DNA from: JBDSSS01 sp963764195
Lineage (GTDB): Bacteria > Actinomycetota > Actinomycetes > Actinomycetales > Dermatophilaceae
Reading direction: 5' to 3'
Assembly: GCA_963764195.1 (NCBI GenBank)
Contig: CAVXRG010000002.1
Location: 1 to 64,000, forward strand
DNA length: 64,000 nucleotides
The notes below the pieces were generated by a model. It saw only the letters and a list, made by a program, of their open reading frames with translations, did not search any database and was not told where the DNA came from. Position numbers and translations under genes: made by a program. Below, in pieces: positions 9,319 to 19,600 of the stretch; the first letter of the stretch is position 1, and every line of letters starts with the position of its first letter.

Positions 9319-9337
9319 TTGCTAAATCCTTTTCACC
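9319..9337. promoter_or_regulatory. Operator-like site 2 for the LacI regulator
   Basis: TTGCTAAATCCTTTTCACC repeats the GCTAAA-x-CCTTT core of the site at 9262 with a weaker right arm. The two cores are about 57 bases apart, which would suit looping or control of both divergent promoters. Confidence 0.5.
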
Positions 9338-9447
9338 TGCGAAGACGGATGACCCCTCCGAATATCTGGGCTACGCTGTGCCCGGCGCCGACTCTGAGCG
9401 CCACAACGGCATACCGGCGGGGACCCCGCCCGCACGAGAGGGTGGAT

Positions 9448-10482
9448 GTGGCAAAGCGACCGACACTCGCCGACGTCGCCGCGCGGTCCGGGATGTCGAA
9501 GACGGCCGTCAGCCTCGTGCTCAACCGCCGACCCGGGTCGCGGCTCTCCGCCGACGCGGTCACCCGGATCGAGGAGGCGGCGCGCGAGCTCGACTACCGG
9601 CCCAACGCCCAGGCACGCTCCCTGCGGCTCGGCACGACCGGCACCGTCGGCTTCATCTCTGACGACGTCACCGTGACCCGCTTCGCCTCGGCGATGATCC
9701 GAGGGCTGCTCGATGCGGCCGACGAGCAGGACCGCGGGGTCCTCATCGCCGAGACCTTCAGGCACCCCAAGCAGCTGCTCAAGGCGATGGAGTCGATGGC
9801 CGACCGTCAGGTCGACGGGCTCATCTTCGGCGCCCTCTCAGCGCGCCTGATGGACCTGCCCCCGTTGCCGGAGGGCATTCGTGCCGTGACCGTCAACTGC
9901 GTCAGCCCCGCCATCCCCGTCGCGGTCCTCCCGGCGGAAGAAGCGGCGGGGTATGCCGTGACCCAGCGGCTGATCGACGCCGGCCACGGTGACGGCATCG
10001 CCCTCATCGGCAACGCCCCGCTCGCCTGCTCGACCCCCAGGATCTCGGTGACGATCGGTCGTCGGTTCGCCGGCATCCACCGCGCCCTCGACGAGGCCGG
10101 TGTCACCCCGGTGGCCGTCGCGGACTTCGAGTTCTGGGAGCCCTGGAACGGCTACGACGCGACGAAGGAGCTCCTGGCGTCCGGGGCGGAGTTCAGCGCC
10201 CTGCTCTGCCTCAACGACCGGGTCGCCTTCGGTGCCCAGCAGGCACTCCAGGAGCGCGGACTGAGGATCCCCGACGACGTGTCACTCGCATCGTTCGACG
10301 ACGACCAGATCGCCTCCTACATGCGTCCCGGGATCACCACGGCTCGATTGCCCTACCTCGAGATGGGACGCAAGGGCCTCGAGCTGCTGCTCGAGCCGAC
10401 GTCGTCACCGGGCGAGCACCTCGTCGAGATGCCGGTCCAGGTCCGCGGGTCGATCCTCCCCCGGGATGCGTCCACGCGCTGA
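9448..10482 (+). CDS. LacI-family transcriptional regulator
   Basis: The protein has 344 residues. An N-terminal helix-turn-helix (TLADVAARSGMSKTAVSLVL, about residues 5-24) is followed by the hinge YRPNAQARSLRLG and a periplasmic-binding-like sensor domain ending GITTARLPYLEMGRKGLELL. The GTG at 9448 is preferred because GAGAGG lies 6 bases upstream; a GTG two codons earlier is possible but has no spacing. The gene is divergent from the sugar ABC operon and most likely represses it until the sugar or a derivative binds. Confidence 0.92.
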   Translation: MAKRPTLADVAARSGMSKTAVSLVLNRRPGSRLSADAVTRIEEAARELDYRPNAQARSLRLGTTGTVGFISDDVTVTRFASAMIRGLLDAADEQDRGVLIAETFRHPKQLLKAMESMADRQVDGLIFGALSARLMDLPPLPEGIRAVTVNCVSPAIPVAVLPAEEAAGYAVTQRLIDAGHGDGIALIGNAPLACSTPRISVTIGRRFAGIHRALDEAGVTPVAVADFEFWEPWNGYDATKELLASGAEFSALLCLNDRVAFGAQQALQERGLRIPDDVSLASFDDDQIASYMRPGITTARLPYLEMGRKGLELLLEPTSSPGEHLVEMPVQVRGSILPRDASTR

Positions 10483-10612
10483 GCGTCAGGCGGTCGCCGT
10501 CCCCGCCCAGCGGCATACGGACCGCCCAGCCCCACGACGGCCCGCGGACCGTGAGCGTCACGTAATACCTCAACCCTTCAGCCACCACGGTTCACCGCCT
10601 GACAATGGGGGC

Positions 10613-11821
10613 ATGACCCAGCCGGAGTCGAGCTCCGTCAGCCGTCCACGACGCTGGCCCCACTTCAGCAGCCCGTTGCGCTCCACCGCGCTCACCGCCC
10701 GGATCGGTCTCGTGCTGGGGATCTGCTTCGGGACCTGCTTCGCCACCGGGATGCTGAGTCACTACCAGTACCAGCCGTGGGCGTGGCTTCCCCAGCCTGC
10801 CAGCCCCGTCTGGCTCTATCGCGTCACGCAGGGCACGCACGTCGTGACCGGCATCGCGACCATCCCACTGGTGCTCGTCAAGCTGTGGTCCGTCTATCCC
10901 AACCTCTTCCGCTGGCCGGCCCTCACCTCGGTCAGACATGCCGCCGAGCGCCTGTCCGTCTTCGTCCTCATCGGCGCAGCGCTCGTGCAGCTCGCGACCG
11001 GCCTGCTCAACGTCCTCAACTGGTATCTCTGGCCGTGGAGCTTCGTCTCGGTCCACCGCTTCCTCGCCTACGTCCTCATCGGCTCGATCCTGCTGCACGT
11101 CGGCCTCAAGCTGCCCGACATCGCCTACGGCCTCAGGGCCAGGCTGCCGGATGCCGATGTGCTCAGCGAAATCCCCTGGGACCAGAACCCGCTCGCCCAC
11201 AGCAACGCTGGAGACGTCAAGCCGCCGGCCACGCCGGCCATCACCCGTCGCGGCGTCCTCATCGCTGCCGGCGCCGGGGTCGGCGCGGTGGTGGTCACCA
11301 CCGTCGGGCAGACGGTCACGGCCCTCGAGCCGATCGGGCTGCTGGCCGTCCGCGAGTGGAACAAGGGGCCACAGCAGGTCCCGGTCAACCAGACGGCCGC
11401 GCAGGCAGGGGTGCTCACGTCGGCCCGCGCCGAGGGCTGGGTGCTGCAGGTGAACGGGCCGACCCCGTTCGTGCTGCGCCTCGACGACCTGCCCGGCCTC
11501 GCGCGGGCGGAGAGGGATCTCCCGATCGCCTGCGTCGAGGGCTGGAGCGTCGGCGCCCACTGGCGCGGCATCCCACTGCTCGACCTCGTCGAGCGCGCCG
11601 GTGGGACCGCCGACTCCCGCGTCGAGGTCCACTCGCTGCAGGCCGGCGGCGAGTTCAACCACAGCGTCGTGGACGGGCCACAGGTCTCGGCGGCCCTGCT
11701 CGCCACCCACCTGAACGGCGGCCGCCTCGACATCGACCACGGCTATCCGCTGCGGCTCATCGCGCCCAACCGCGCCGGCGTGCTCAACACCAAGTGGCTC
11801 ACCAGGATCGAGGTCACCTGA
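10613..11821 (+). CDS. Molybdopterin-dependent oxidoreductase with membrane anchor
   Basis: The 402-residue protein has an N-terminal membrane part of about four to five helices (residues 30-200) with His residues such as RVTQGTHVVTG and SVHRFLAYVLIGSILLHVG that could bind heme b. A further helix lies near 225-250. The C-terminal sulfite-oxidase/YedY-like domain carries the molybdenum-ligand Cys in DLPIACVEGWSVGAHWRGIP (Cys about 307). Electron flow through the membrane domain to an extracytoplasmic molybdenum site is inferred. The stop is followed after one base by the next gene, so they are co-translated. The physiological substrate is unknown. Confidence 0.82.
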   Translation: MTQPESSSVSRPRRWPHFSSPLRSTALTARIGLVLGICFGTCFATGMLSHYQYQPWAWLPQPASPVWLYRVTQGTHVVTGIATIPLVLVKLWSVYPNLFRWPALTSVRHAAERLSVFVLIGAALVQLATGLLNVLNWYLWPWSFVSVHRFLAYVLIGSILLHVGLKLPDIAYGLRARLPDADVLSEIPWDQNPLAHSNAGDVKPPATPAITRRGVLIAAGAGVGAVVVTTVGQTVTALEPIGLLAVREWNKGPQQVPVNQTAAQAGVLTSARAEGWVLQVNGPTPFVLRLDDLPGLARAERDLPIACVEGWSVGAHWRGIPLLDLVERAGGTADSRVEVHSLQAGGEFNHSVVDGPQVSAALLATHLNGGRLDIDHGYPLRLIAPNRAGVLNTKWLTRIEVT

Positions 11822-11822
11822 G

Positions 11823-12290
11823 ATGAAGGTGTGGCGAATCGCCTTCGCTGCCAGCGGGATCGCGCTCGGCCTCTTCGGAGTCCTCCGACTCGTCACCGAG
11901 GTCCCGGTGGGCCACCTCGTCGTGCTCGCGATCTGGATGGTCGCCGCCGTGGCGATCCACGACGGCCTCCTCTCCCCCCTCGTCGTCTCGGTCGGCTGGG
12001 CGCTCGGCAGGTTCGTCCCGCCCGGCCCCCGGCGCTATCTGCAGGGCGCCCTCATCAGCGGCGCACTCATCACGGTCGTCGCCATCCCACTGATCCTGCG
12101 CAGCGGTGACGCTCCGCCGAGCAAGGCCCTGCTGCGGCAGAACTTCGGCGGCAACCTCACCATCTTGCTCGGCATCGTCGCCGCAGTGAGCCTCCTGCTG
12201 TATGCCGCCCAGCTGGCTCGCGACAGCCGTGGCACGGGGCGGTCGGCCGGCTCCACAGCGACAGGCGAGCCACCCGGGCCACGCGAGTGA
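11823..12290 (+). CDS. Small membrane protein coupled to the molybdo-enzyme
   Basis: The product is 155 residues with about four hydrophobic segments (residues 5-25, 30-58, 75-95, 110-132) and a polar C-terminal tail. I do not recognise the family. The ATG begins one base after the stop of the molybdopterin oxidoreductase, which suggests it helps anchor, assemble or wire that enzyme. Confidence 0.75.
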   Translation: MKVWRIAFAASGIALGLFGVLRLVTEVPVGHLVVLAIWMVAAVAIHDGLLSPLVVSVGWALGRFVPPGPRRYLQGALISGALITVVAIPLILRSGDAPPSKALLRQNFGGNLTILLGIVAAVSLLLYAAQLARDSRGTGRSAGSTATGEPPGPRE

Positions 12291-12408
12291 CCCGGGCGGC
12301 CCGGGCCACGCCGTTGAAGAGCCGCACCTGACGTTCGTCGACCCACGCGGGTGGGAGGATGACCGGTGAGAGCAAGCGACGGCATACGCAATCCGGAGGA
12401 CCGACCAC

Positions 12409-14348
12409 GTGGGCAAGCGAGCGGGCAGACGGCGGCACGGCGATGCGCGGCTGCGCGTCGTCCAGGGCGGCGGTGAGCAGCCCAAGCGCGGCACGACGAT
12501 GCCCGGCGACGCCATGCAGCCGCTCGTCGTCGAGCTGCGCCGACGGTTACGGGACGACGACCCGTGGCAGCTGCTCGCCTACCTCTCGACCCTCGTCGAG
12601 GTCACTGACGCGACAAGCCCCGGCGCCGGTATCGGCCCAGACGGTGAGTCGCTGAGCATCGGGGCGCTCGTCGAGACCTTCATCGGCGTCGACCTCGCCG
12701 AGACCACGGCGGCGCTCTCCGTCCTCGCCGTGCTCGTCGACGACGAGCACCTCGTCGCCGACATCGAGAGCGAGCTGAGCCACCGCAGGCAACCGATGCC
12801 GCTGTGGCTCCGAGGGCTGCGCGAGACCCGCGTGTCGGGGGCCTCCCTCATGTCGGCGGTCGGCGACCGCGGCGTCAACGTCGTGCTCGGGCTGAGCTGG
12901 GCCGGTGGTGGTGGGGGCGCGTTCCTCGTCTACGTCGACCACCTGCTCGGCACCGTCGTCAAGGACGCCTTCCCGGCGCCCGAGTCCATGGAGGAGGTGC
13001 TGCACCGGCTCGAGGATGCGAGCACGTCGGGCCACGCTCCCCCCGGCGGGCTCATCGCCACCGAGGTCGAGCTCCCCCACGCTCGCAGCCTCGTCGAGGC
13101 CGCCCTCGACAACAGTGACGAGACGAGTGTCGACCCCGGGTCCGACACCTGGCCGGCGGGTCGGCCGATCCTCGACTGGCTGCTGCGCACGATGCCGGAG
13201 GGCGGCGCGGGCTGGGACGCGCTCGACGGCCCTGCCGGGGCGGCCGCCCGTGCGGTGACCTCGGTGGCCTCGGTGGCCTCGGTGGCCTCGGTGACGAGGC
13301 GCTCCTGGCCGCCACCGTCGACGAGCTCGTCGACGACCTGCTCGACCGCCGCGGCGACCTCGTCGACGACTTCGTCCAGTCCGCCCAGGCGCAGCTCGTC
13401 GGTCTCGACCTCGACGGCAGCGAGACCGACCGCGCCGCGCTGGGTCTCGTCGTCGGCACCGGGCCCGACCAGTCCGACGAGGCCTTCCTGCGGTGGACGC
13501 GCCAGCGCGTCGAGGACCTCTTCTTCGACACGCTCACCCGCAGCGTGCTCGTCGACGACGGGATCGCCGGGCGCATCCCGCCGGTGCTGCATGCCCTGAC
13601 GAGCTGGTGCCTCGGCCGGGCGGATGCCCCGCAGGCCGAGCACGTAGAGGTGCGGGACACGATCGACGACTGTGCCCCGGTCTTCCTCGCCATCGTCACC
13701 TCCTTCGAGGCCCACCGGCTGCGGCTGGCCGTCAAGGCATACGGCGACCTGCTCGGCGACCCCCTGGCCGTCATCCCCGTCGTGGAGACCTCCGACGACT
13801 TCGACTGGACCGCCTTCGCCATCGAGCGAGCCGCGTCGGAGGTGGGCGGGTTGGACGCGCTCGACAGCCTCGTCGCCGACCCGCTGCCCGACGAGGACTT
13901 CGCCTGGTCGGTGGTCCCTTCCGACATCACCGACCCTGTCGCGGAGACGCTCACGCTGCTCGACGCGCTCGCCGAGGAGCGCTTCGACGTGGAGTTCCGC
14001 ACGGCGTGCCGCCGCTTCCTCGCCGCGGTCGCGGCCGGGCAGCCCGACGTCTTCCGACGGCGCGGCAAGCCGGCCAGCGCGGCCGCCGTCGTGGCCTGGC
14101 TCGTCGGTCGCGCCAACGGCATCGTCGGTCGCGGCGGAGACGGCATGCCGGCCGGTGACCTCTGGGCGCACTTCGGCGTCAGCCCCGGCTCGTCGTCCCG
14201 CGGCCAGACCTTCCGCAAGGCCGTCGGTCTCGACGCGTATGCCGTGGGCGACTCGCTCGAGCACGCCGAGTGGCTGACCGGCGCGGTCCGCGAACGGCTC
14301 ATCGCGCGGCGCGACGACGCCCTCTCCCAGCGGGCCATGCTCCGCTGA
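12409..14348 (+). pseudogene. Conserved actinobacterial protein of unknown function, frameshifted
   Basis: The N-terminal part reads in one frame from a GTG at 12409 to about 13260. The C-terminal part reads in another frame from there to 14348, starting GDEALLAATVDELVDDLLDRRGDLV. Both halves have strong protein character, and the span lacks one base for an intact frame of about 646 codons. The break lies in or just before a 9-bp tandem repeat at 13261-13293. The C-terminal block FRRRGKPASAAAVVAWLVGR resembles a domain found in unannotated actinobacterial proteins (perhaps DUF6398, unsure). It ends 65 bases before jetA in the same direction, so it may be read with the Wadjet operon, but no functional link is shown. 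Confidence 0.65.
13261..13293 (+). repeat. 9-bp tandem repeat at the frameshift point
   Basis: Three perfect TCGGTGGCC units (13261-13287) continue into a partial fourth. They encode Ser-Val-Ala in one frame and Leu-Gly-Gly in the other, and sit at the junction where the gene changes frame. A pure gain or loss of units would keep the frame, so an extra single-base event is needed. Confidence 0.8.
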
Positions 14349-14413
14349 CCGCGTCCGTCGCCGACGATGTCAGCGGCAGCGCCTATGCTCGCCGACAGCG
14401 AGAGGGGGTTGCG

Positions 14414-15928
14414 ATGGTGTCGCACGACGAGCTCAGCCTGCTGCGTGAGCGGCACCCGGCGTGGCGCCTGCTCAGGGCCGACAACGCACCCCTGATCATC
14501 GGCTTCCTCGGCCGGGTCTTCGTCGACGACAACGTCCGCGCCCTCCCCCAGTCCGACCTGGTCAACCAGCTCGACGACGAGCTGTATGCGCTGCGCGAGC
14601 AGCTCGGCGAGCGTGCCTACCCCAAGGGTGCGACGGCATACGTCAATGACTGGGCCGGCCCCGACGCCGGCTGGCTGCGCCTGCACTACCTCGAGGGCAA
14701 CGACGAGCCCTTCGTCGACGCGACCCCCGCGCTCGAGAAGGCCGTCGCCTGGGTGGCGAGCCTGCAGGAGCGCGCGTTCGTGGGCACGGAGTCCCGTCTG
14801 CACACCCTGGTGGGCCTGCTCCGGCAGATCGTCCAGGGAAGCGACACGGACCCCGCCCGGCGCCTCGAGCTCCTGCGCACCGAGCGCGCCCGCCTCGACG
14901 CCGAGATCGAACGCGCCGAGGCCGGTCAGATCGAGGTCCTCGACCCCACGGGCCAGCGCGACCGCTACCAGCAGTTCGCGAGCACGGCGCGCGAGCTCCT
15001 CTCGGACTTCCGCGAGGTCGAGGTGAAGTTCCGTGCCCTCGATCGGCAGATGCGCGAGACCATCGCCGGGTGGGACGGCTCCAAGGGCGAGCTGCTCGAC
15101 CAGCTCCTCGGCGACCGCAACGCCATCGCCGACTCCGACCAGGGTCGCAGCTTCCAGGCGTTCTACGACTTCCTCCTCTCGGCCGAGCGGCAGGACGAGC
15201 TCGCCGAGCTGCTCGATCAGGTGCACCACCTCGGCTCGATCGTCGCCGACGACCGGGTCCGCCGGATCGACCGCGACTGGCTCCTCGCGGCCGACCGCAC
15301 CCAGTCCACGGTCCGGACGCTCTCGGACCAGCTGCGCCGCTTCCTCGACGACTCCGTCTGGCTCGAGAACCGTCGCGTCGTCGAGCTGCTCCGCAGCATC
15401 GAGGGCAGCTCGGTCGCGCTGCGTGACGCCCGGCCCGCGCTCACGACGGAGCTCGACGCGACCCGCCCCGAGGTCGCCCTGCCCTTCGAGCGGCCGCTCT
15501 ACGCGCCGCCTGTCCAGGCCCGGATCGACAGCACGGTGCAGGCCGCCGACGAGGCCGCCGAGACCACAGCCCTGTTCACCGTCGACCACGTCGACCAGCA
15601 GCGTCTGCTCCGCCAGGTCCGCGCCGCCCTGCGCGAGCGGGCCCAGGTCGGCCTCGGCGAGCTCGTCGGTGAGCACCCGCCCGAGCACGGTCTCGCCGAG
15701 CTGATGGCATGGTTCGCGCTGAGCGACGACGGCATCGACCTCGTCTTCGACGACGACACGCGCGAGCAGGTGAGCTGGACCGGCGACGACGACACCACGC
15801 GGCGCGCCGACGTGCCCACCGTGCTCTACGTCCGACACGATGCCACCCGAGCCGATCACGCCCGCGCCGATTCCACCCGACCCGACGACGCCAAGCCCGA
15901 TGCCCCCCAGCCCGGAAGGTCGTCATGA
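14414..15928 (+). CDS. jetA: Wadjet JetA (MksF-like, DUF3375)
   Basis: The 504-residue protein matches the DUF3375 family from its first residues (LSLLRERHPAWRLLRADNAPLIIGFL) through ELYALREQLGERAYPKGATAYVNDW and GSDTDPARRLELLRTERARL to the helical middle. JetA is the kleisin-like subunit that bridges the two heads of the SMC subunit JetC in the JetABCD complex, which senses small circular DNA such as plasmids. Length fits the family. The ATG at 14414 has AGAGGGGG 5 bases upstream. The C-terminus is Asp/Thr/Ala-rich. The stop overlaps the jetB start as ATGA. Confidence 0.9.
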   Translation: MVSHDELSLLRERHPAWRLLRADNAPLIIGFLGRVFVDDNVRALPQSDLVNQLDDELYALREQLGERAYPKGATAYVNDWAGPDAGWLRLHYLEGNDEPFVDATPALEKAVAWVASLQERAFVGTESRLHTLVGLLRQIVQGSDTDPARRLELLRTERARLDAEIERAEAGQIEVLDPTGQRDRYQQFASTARELLSDFREVEVKFRALDRQMRETIAGWDGSKGELLDQLLGDRNAIADSDQGRSFQAFYDFLLSAERQDELAELLDQVHHLGSIVADDRVRRIDRDWLLAADRTQSTVRTLSDQLRRFLDDSVWLENRRVVELLRSIEGSSVALRDARPALTTELDATRPEVALPFERPLYAPPVQARIDSTVQAADEAAETTALFTVDHVDQQRLLRQVRAALRERAQVGLGELVGEHPPEHGLAELMAWFALSDDGIDLVFDDDTREQVSWTGDDDTTRRADVPTVLYVRHDATRADHARADSTRPDDAKPDAPQPGRSS

Positions 15929-16611
15929 CCCCGACCACCGACAGCGCCCCGGGCCCCGTGGGTCCCGCCCTCACCGACGAGGTGCTCGACCTCTCGCGGG
16001 TCGTCGTGCCCCTCATGCGCGGCGTGCTCTACCAGGGCGACAACGCCGCCACGTGGGCCCTGCTGCGGCGCCACCAGGCACGGGTGCGTGACCACATGGC
16101 CGTCATGGGTCTCGAGCTGACCGTCGACGAGGCCGAGGGCTACGCTCACCTGCGGCAGATGGACTACGACGACGTCGACATCCCCCGCCTCGTCCCACGC
16201 CACCGTCTGCCGTTCACCGTCAGCCTGCTGCTCGCGCTGCTGCGCAAGCGGCTCGCCGAGTTCGACGCGAGCAGCAGCGACCCACGACTCATCCTCACCC
16301 GCGACCAGATCGCCGAGCTGCTGCGCGTCCACCTCCCCACGAGCACCAACGAGGTGCGCCTGATCACCGACGTCGACACCCTGCTCACCAAGGTCGTGGG
16401 CCTCGGCTTCCTGCGCCAGGTCACCGGTCAGGACCGCACCTACGAGGTGCGCCGCATCCTCAAGGCCTACGTCGACGCCCAGTGGCTCGCCGACTTCGAC
16501 GCCCGTCTCCGCGAGTACCTCACCACGCTCGAACCCGCCGCCTCGGAGCTGAACACGGAGCTGAGCACCGGGCTGACCGACGAGCTGACCGAGGAGCCCG
16601 CCGATGGATGA
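15925..16611 (+). CDS. jetB: Wadjet JetB (MksE-like, DUF4194)
   Basis: The product is 228 residues of the DUF4194 family, the winged-helix KITE-like subunit that binds the JetA kleisin. Recognisable stretches are VVVPLMRGVLYQGDNAATWALL, then MDYDDVDIPRLVPRHRLPF and SLLLALLRKRLAEF. Its ATG overlaps the jetA stop by four bases, and its end overlaps the jetC start by eight, so the operon is tightly coupled. The C-terminal tail repeats Leu-Thr/Ser-Thr/Asp-Glu units. Confidence 0.9.
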   Translation: MTPTTDSAPGPVGPALTDEVLDLSRVVVPLMRGVLYQGDNAATWALLRRHQARVRDHMAVMGLELTVDEAEGYAHLRQMDYDDVDIPRLVPRHRLPFTVSLLLALLRKRLAEFDASSSDPRLILTRDQIAELLRVHLPTSTNEVRLITDVDTLLTKVVGLGFLRQVTGQDRTYEVRRILKAYVDAQWLADFDARLREYLTTLEPAASELNTELSTGLTDELTEEPADG

Positions 16612-19600
16612 GCTGCCCCTCGACGACCTGCTCGGCGCCGCCGGATACCGCCTCGACCACGTCGAGATGCTCGGGTGGGGCACCTTCGACCGATCGGTCT
16701 GGCGCTTCGACCTCGACGGCCACACCTCCCTGCTCACCGGCGACATCGGCTCGGGCAAGTCCACCCTCGTCGACGCGATCACGACGCTGCTGTTGCCGGC
16801 GAACCGCATCTCCTACAACAAGGCCGCGGGCGCAGAGACCCGCGAGCGCAGCCTGCGCTCCTACGTCCTCGGCCACTGGAAGTCCGAGCGCAACGAGACC
16901 ACCGGCGCCTCCCGCCCCGTGGGGCTGCGCGACCACACGTCCCACTCCGCGATCCTCGCCGTCTTCCGCAACGAACGCCTCGCATCGGCCGTCACCCTCG
17001 CCCAGGTCTTCTGGACACCCGACGACCACGCCGGCCAGCCCAACCGCTTCTACGTCGTCGCCGACCGGGAGCTCGGCATCGCCGCCGACCTCAGCGACTT
17101 CGGCTCCGACGTCGCCGCCCTCAAGAAGCGCCTTCGCTCCTCCGGGATCACGCCGCACCCGGCGTTCCCCGACTACGAGCGCGCCTACCGTCGCGCCCTC
17201 GGCATCCCGTCGAGCCAGGCGATGGAGCTCTTCCACCAGACCGTGTCGATGAAGTCCGTCGGCAACCTGACGGACTTCGTGCGCTCCCACATGCTCGAGC
17301 CGTTCGACGCGGCTGCTGACGTCCGCAAGCTCATCGACCACTTCGAGGACCTCACCGCCGCTCACGACGCCGTCATCAAGGCCCGCACCCAGCTCGAGGC
17401 GCTGACCCCGATCGTGGCCGGAAGCGACGAGGTCGACCGCCTCCGCACCGAGCTCGCCGAGGCCACGAGCGCCCAGCAGGCGCTGAGGTATGCCGCCGCG
17501 ACCGTCACGCTCGAGCTGCTCGCGACGGAGCTGGCCGACACCGACAGCACCCTCGTCACCGAGCGGGCCGCCTACGACCGCGCCCTCGCCGGCGTCGAGT
17601 CCCTGCGCCAGGAGCAGCAGGGGCTGCGCGACGCCCGGGCCGGCCACGCCGGCGGGAGGGTCGGCGCGCTCGAGGAGGCCAGGCAGCGGCATACCTCCGA
17701 CCGGGAGGCCCGCCACAAACGCCACCGCGAGTGGAGCGACGACCTCGTCGCCGCCTCGCTCGAGCCGATGGCCCACCCCGACGACTTCGCCCGCGTGCAC
17801 GGCGACGTGCTGACCGCCCACGTGGCCGTCGACGACGAGAGGTCTCGCCTGGACGCCGCACGCACGTCACGCGCCGTCGACCAGCACCGGCTGCGGGCCG
17901 AGTCCGACGAGATCCGCGCCGAGCTCCTCAGCCTGCGGGAGCGCCGGTCGAGCATCCCGCGCGACCTGCTCGCCCTGCGTGAGCGCCTCTGTGACGAGGC
18001 CGGCGTCGACGAGGACCGCGTCCCGTTCGTCGGCGAGCTCGTCGACGTCCGTCCCGAGGAGGCCCGCTGGCGCGGGGCCGCGGAGCGCGTCCTGCGTGGC
18101 TTCGCGCTCTCCCTCATCGTCGGCGACGACGACTACGCCCGGGTCGCCGGATGGGTCGACGCCCACCACCTGGGCACCCGGCTCGTCTACCACCGCGTCC
18201 GCCAGGGCGACCGGCACCAGCCGGGCGACCCGGTGCGCGGCACGCTCGCCGCCAAGCTCGACATCAAGCAGAGCACGTATGCCGCCTGGCTGGCTGCCGA
18301 GCTCGGCTCGCGCGCCGCGCACGAGTGCGTCGAGGACATCGAGGGCCTGCGACGCGCGACACGGGCCGTCACGGTGCGCGGGCAGGTGAAGTCCGGCAAC
18401 CGCCACGAGAAGGACGACCGGCGACTCGTCGACGACCGCTCCAGCTATGTCCTCGGGTGGAACAACAAGGCCAAGCAGGATGCCCTGATCGAGCGTGGCA
18501 CCCGGGTGCAGGAGCAGCTGGGCGCCGTCGACGACGCGATCCGCGACACGGAGAAGTCCCTTCGAGCCCTGACCACCCGCCGCGACGCCCTGACCCGCGC
18601 GCTCGTCGTCGACGACGTCCGCGACGTCGACTGGTGGGCCTCGGCGCTCGCCCTCCAGCGCGTCGATCGCGAGCTGGCACTGCTCGTCGAGGCCTCCCAC
18701 GAGCTCGCCGAGATCGAGGCGCGCCTGACCGGGATCGAGTCCGAGCTGTCGTCCACCGAGCGACAGCGCAGCGAGCACGACCGCGCCATCGGTGCCCTCG
18801 AGGGTCGTCGGACCGACCTCGAGGCCAGGCGTGCCCGCAGCACCGAGACCCTCACCCAAGTCGGCGCGGACGAGGCGCCGGCCGTGGAGCACGCGGCCAC
18901 GGTCCTCCGGGGGCGGGGGGTCGACCGGATCGATGCCGTCCACGACGTCGTGGAGGCGCTCCGGACCGAGCTGCTGCAGCGCGCTGACACGGTGCAGGCC
19001 GCTCTGGGGACCGTGACGCGACGCACCGAGCGCGCGATGGACGCCTTCCGGCGCGATCACCCGTCCGAGACGACCGAGCTCGACGCGAACATCGAGGCGG
19101 CGAGCGAGTATCGCGAGTTCCGTGACCGGGTCGAGCGGGATGACCTGCCGCGCTTCGAGGCGGACTTCAAGCGGTTCCTCAACCAGAACACCATCCGCGA
19201 GATCGCAGGGTTCCAGACCCGCCTGACCCAACAGTCGAAGCAGATCACCGAGCGAATCACGACGATCAACACCTCGCTGCGCGACATCGACTACAACCCC
19301 GGCCGGTTCATCCGCCTCGACGCGGTGCCGACCCCGATGACCGAGATCCGCGAGTTCCGGTCCCAGCTGCGGGCCTGCACGGAGGGCGCGCTGCTCGGCG
19401 GCGGCGGTGACGCGCTCTACTCCGAGGACAAGTTCGAGCAGGTACGGGCCCTCATCGCGCGGTTCAAGGGTCGCGAAGGGATGGCCGAGCACGACCGGCA
19501 GTGGACGCTACGCGTCACCGACGTGCGCAACTGGTTCGTCTTCAACGCGTCCGAACGGTGGCGCGAGACCGACCAGGAGTACGAGACGTATGCGGACTCC

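Noticed and set aside
10485..10603. Inverted 10-mers GTCAGGCGGT and ACCGCCTGAC about 100 bases apart between the LacI and molybdo-enzyme genes
   Set aside because: The loop is too long for a terminator and the spacing too long for an operator; probably chance or a weak structure.
13052..15859. A 935-codon minus-strand open frame opposite the Wadjet genes
   Set aside because: It is antisense to jetA and the unknown gene, has no family features and reflects GC-rich codon structure of the sense genes.
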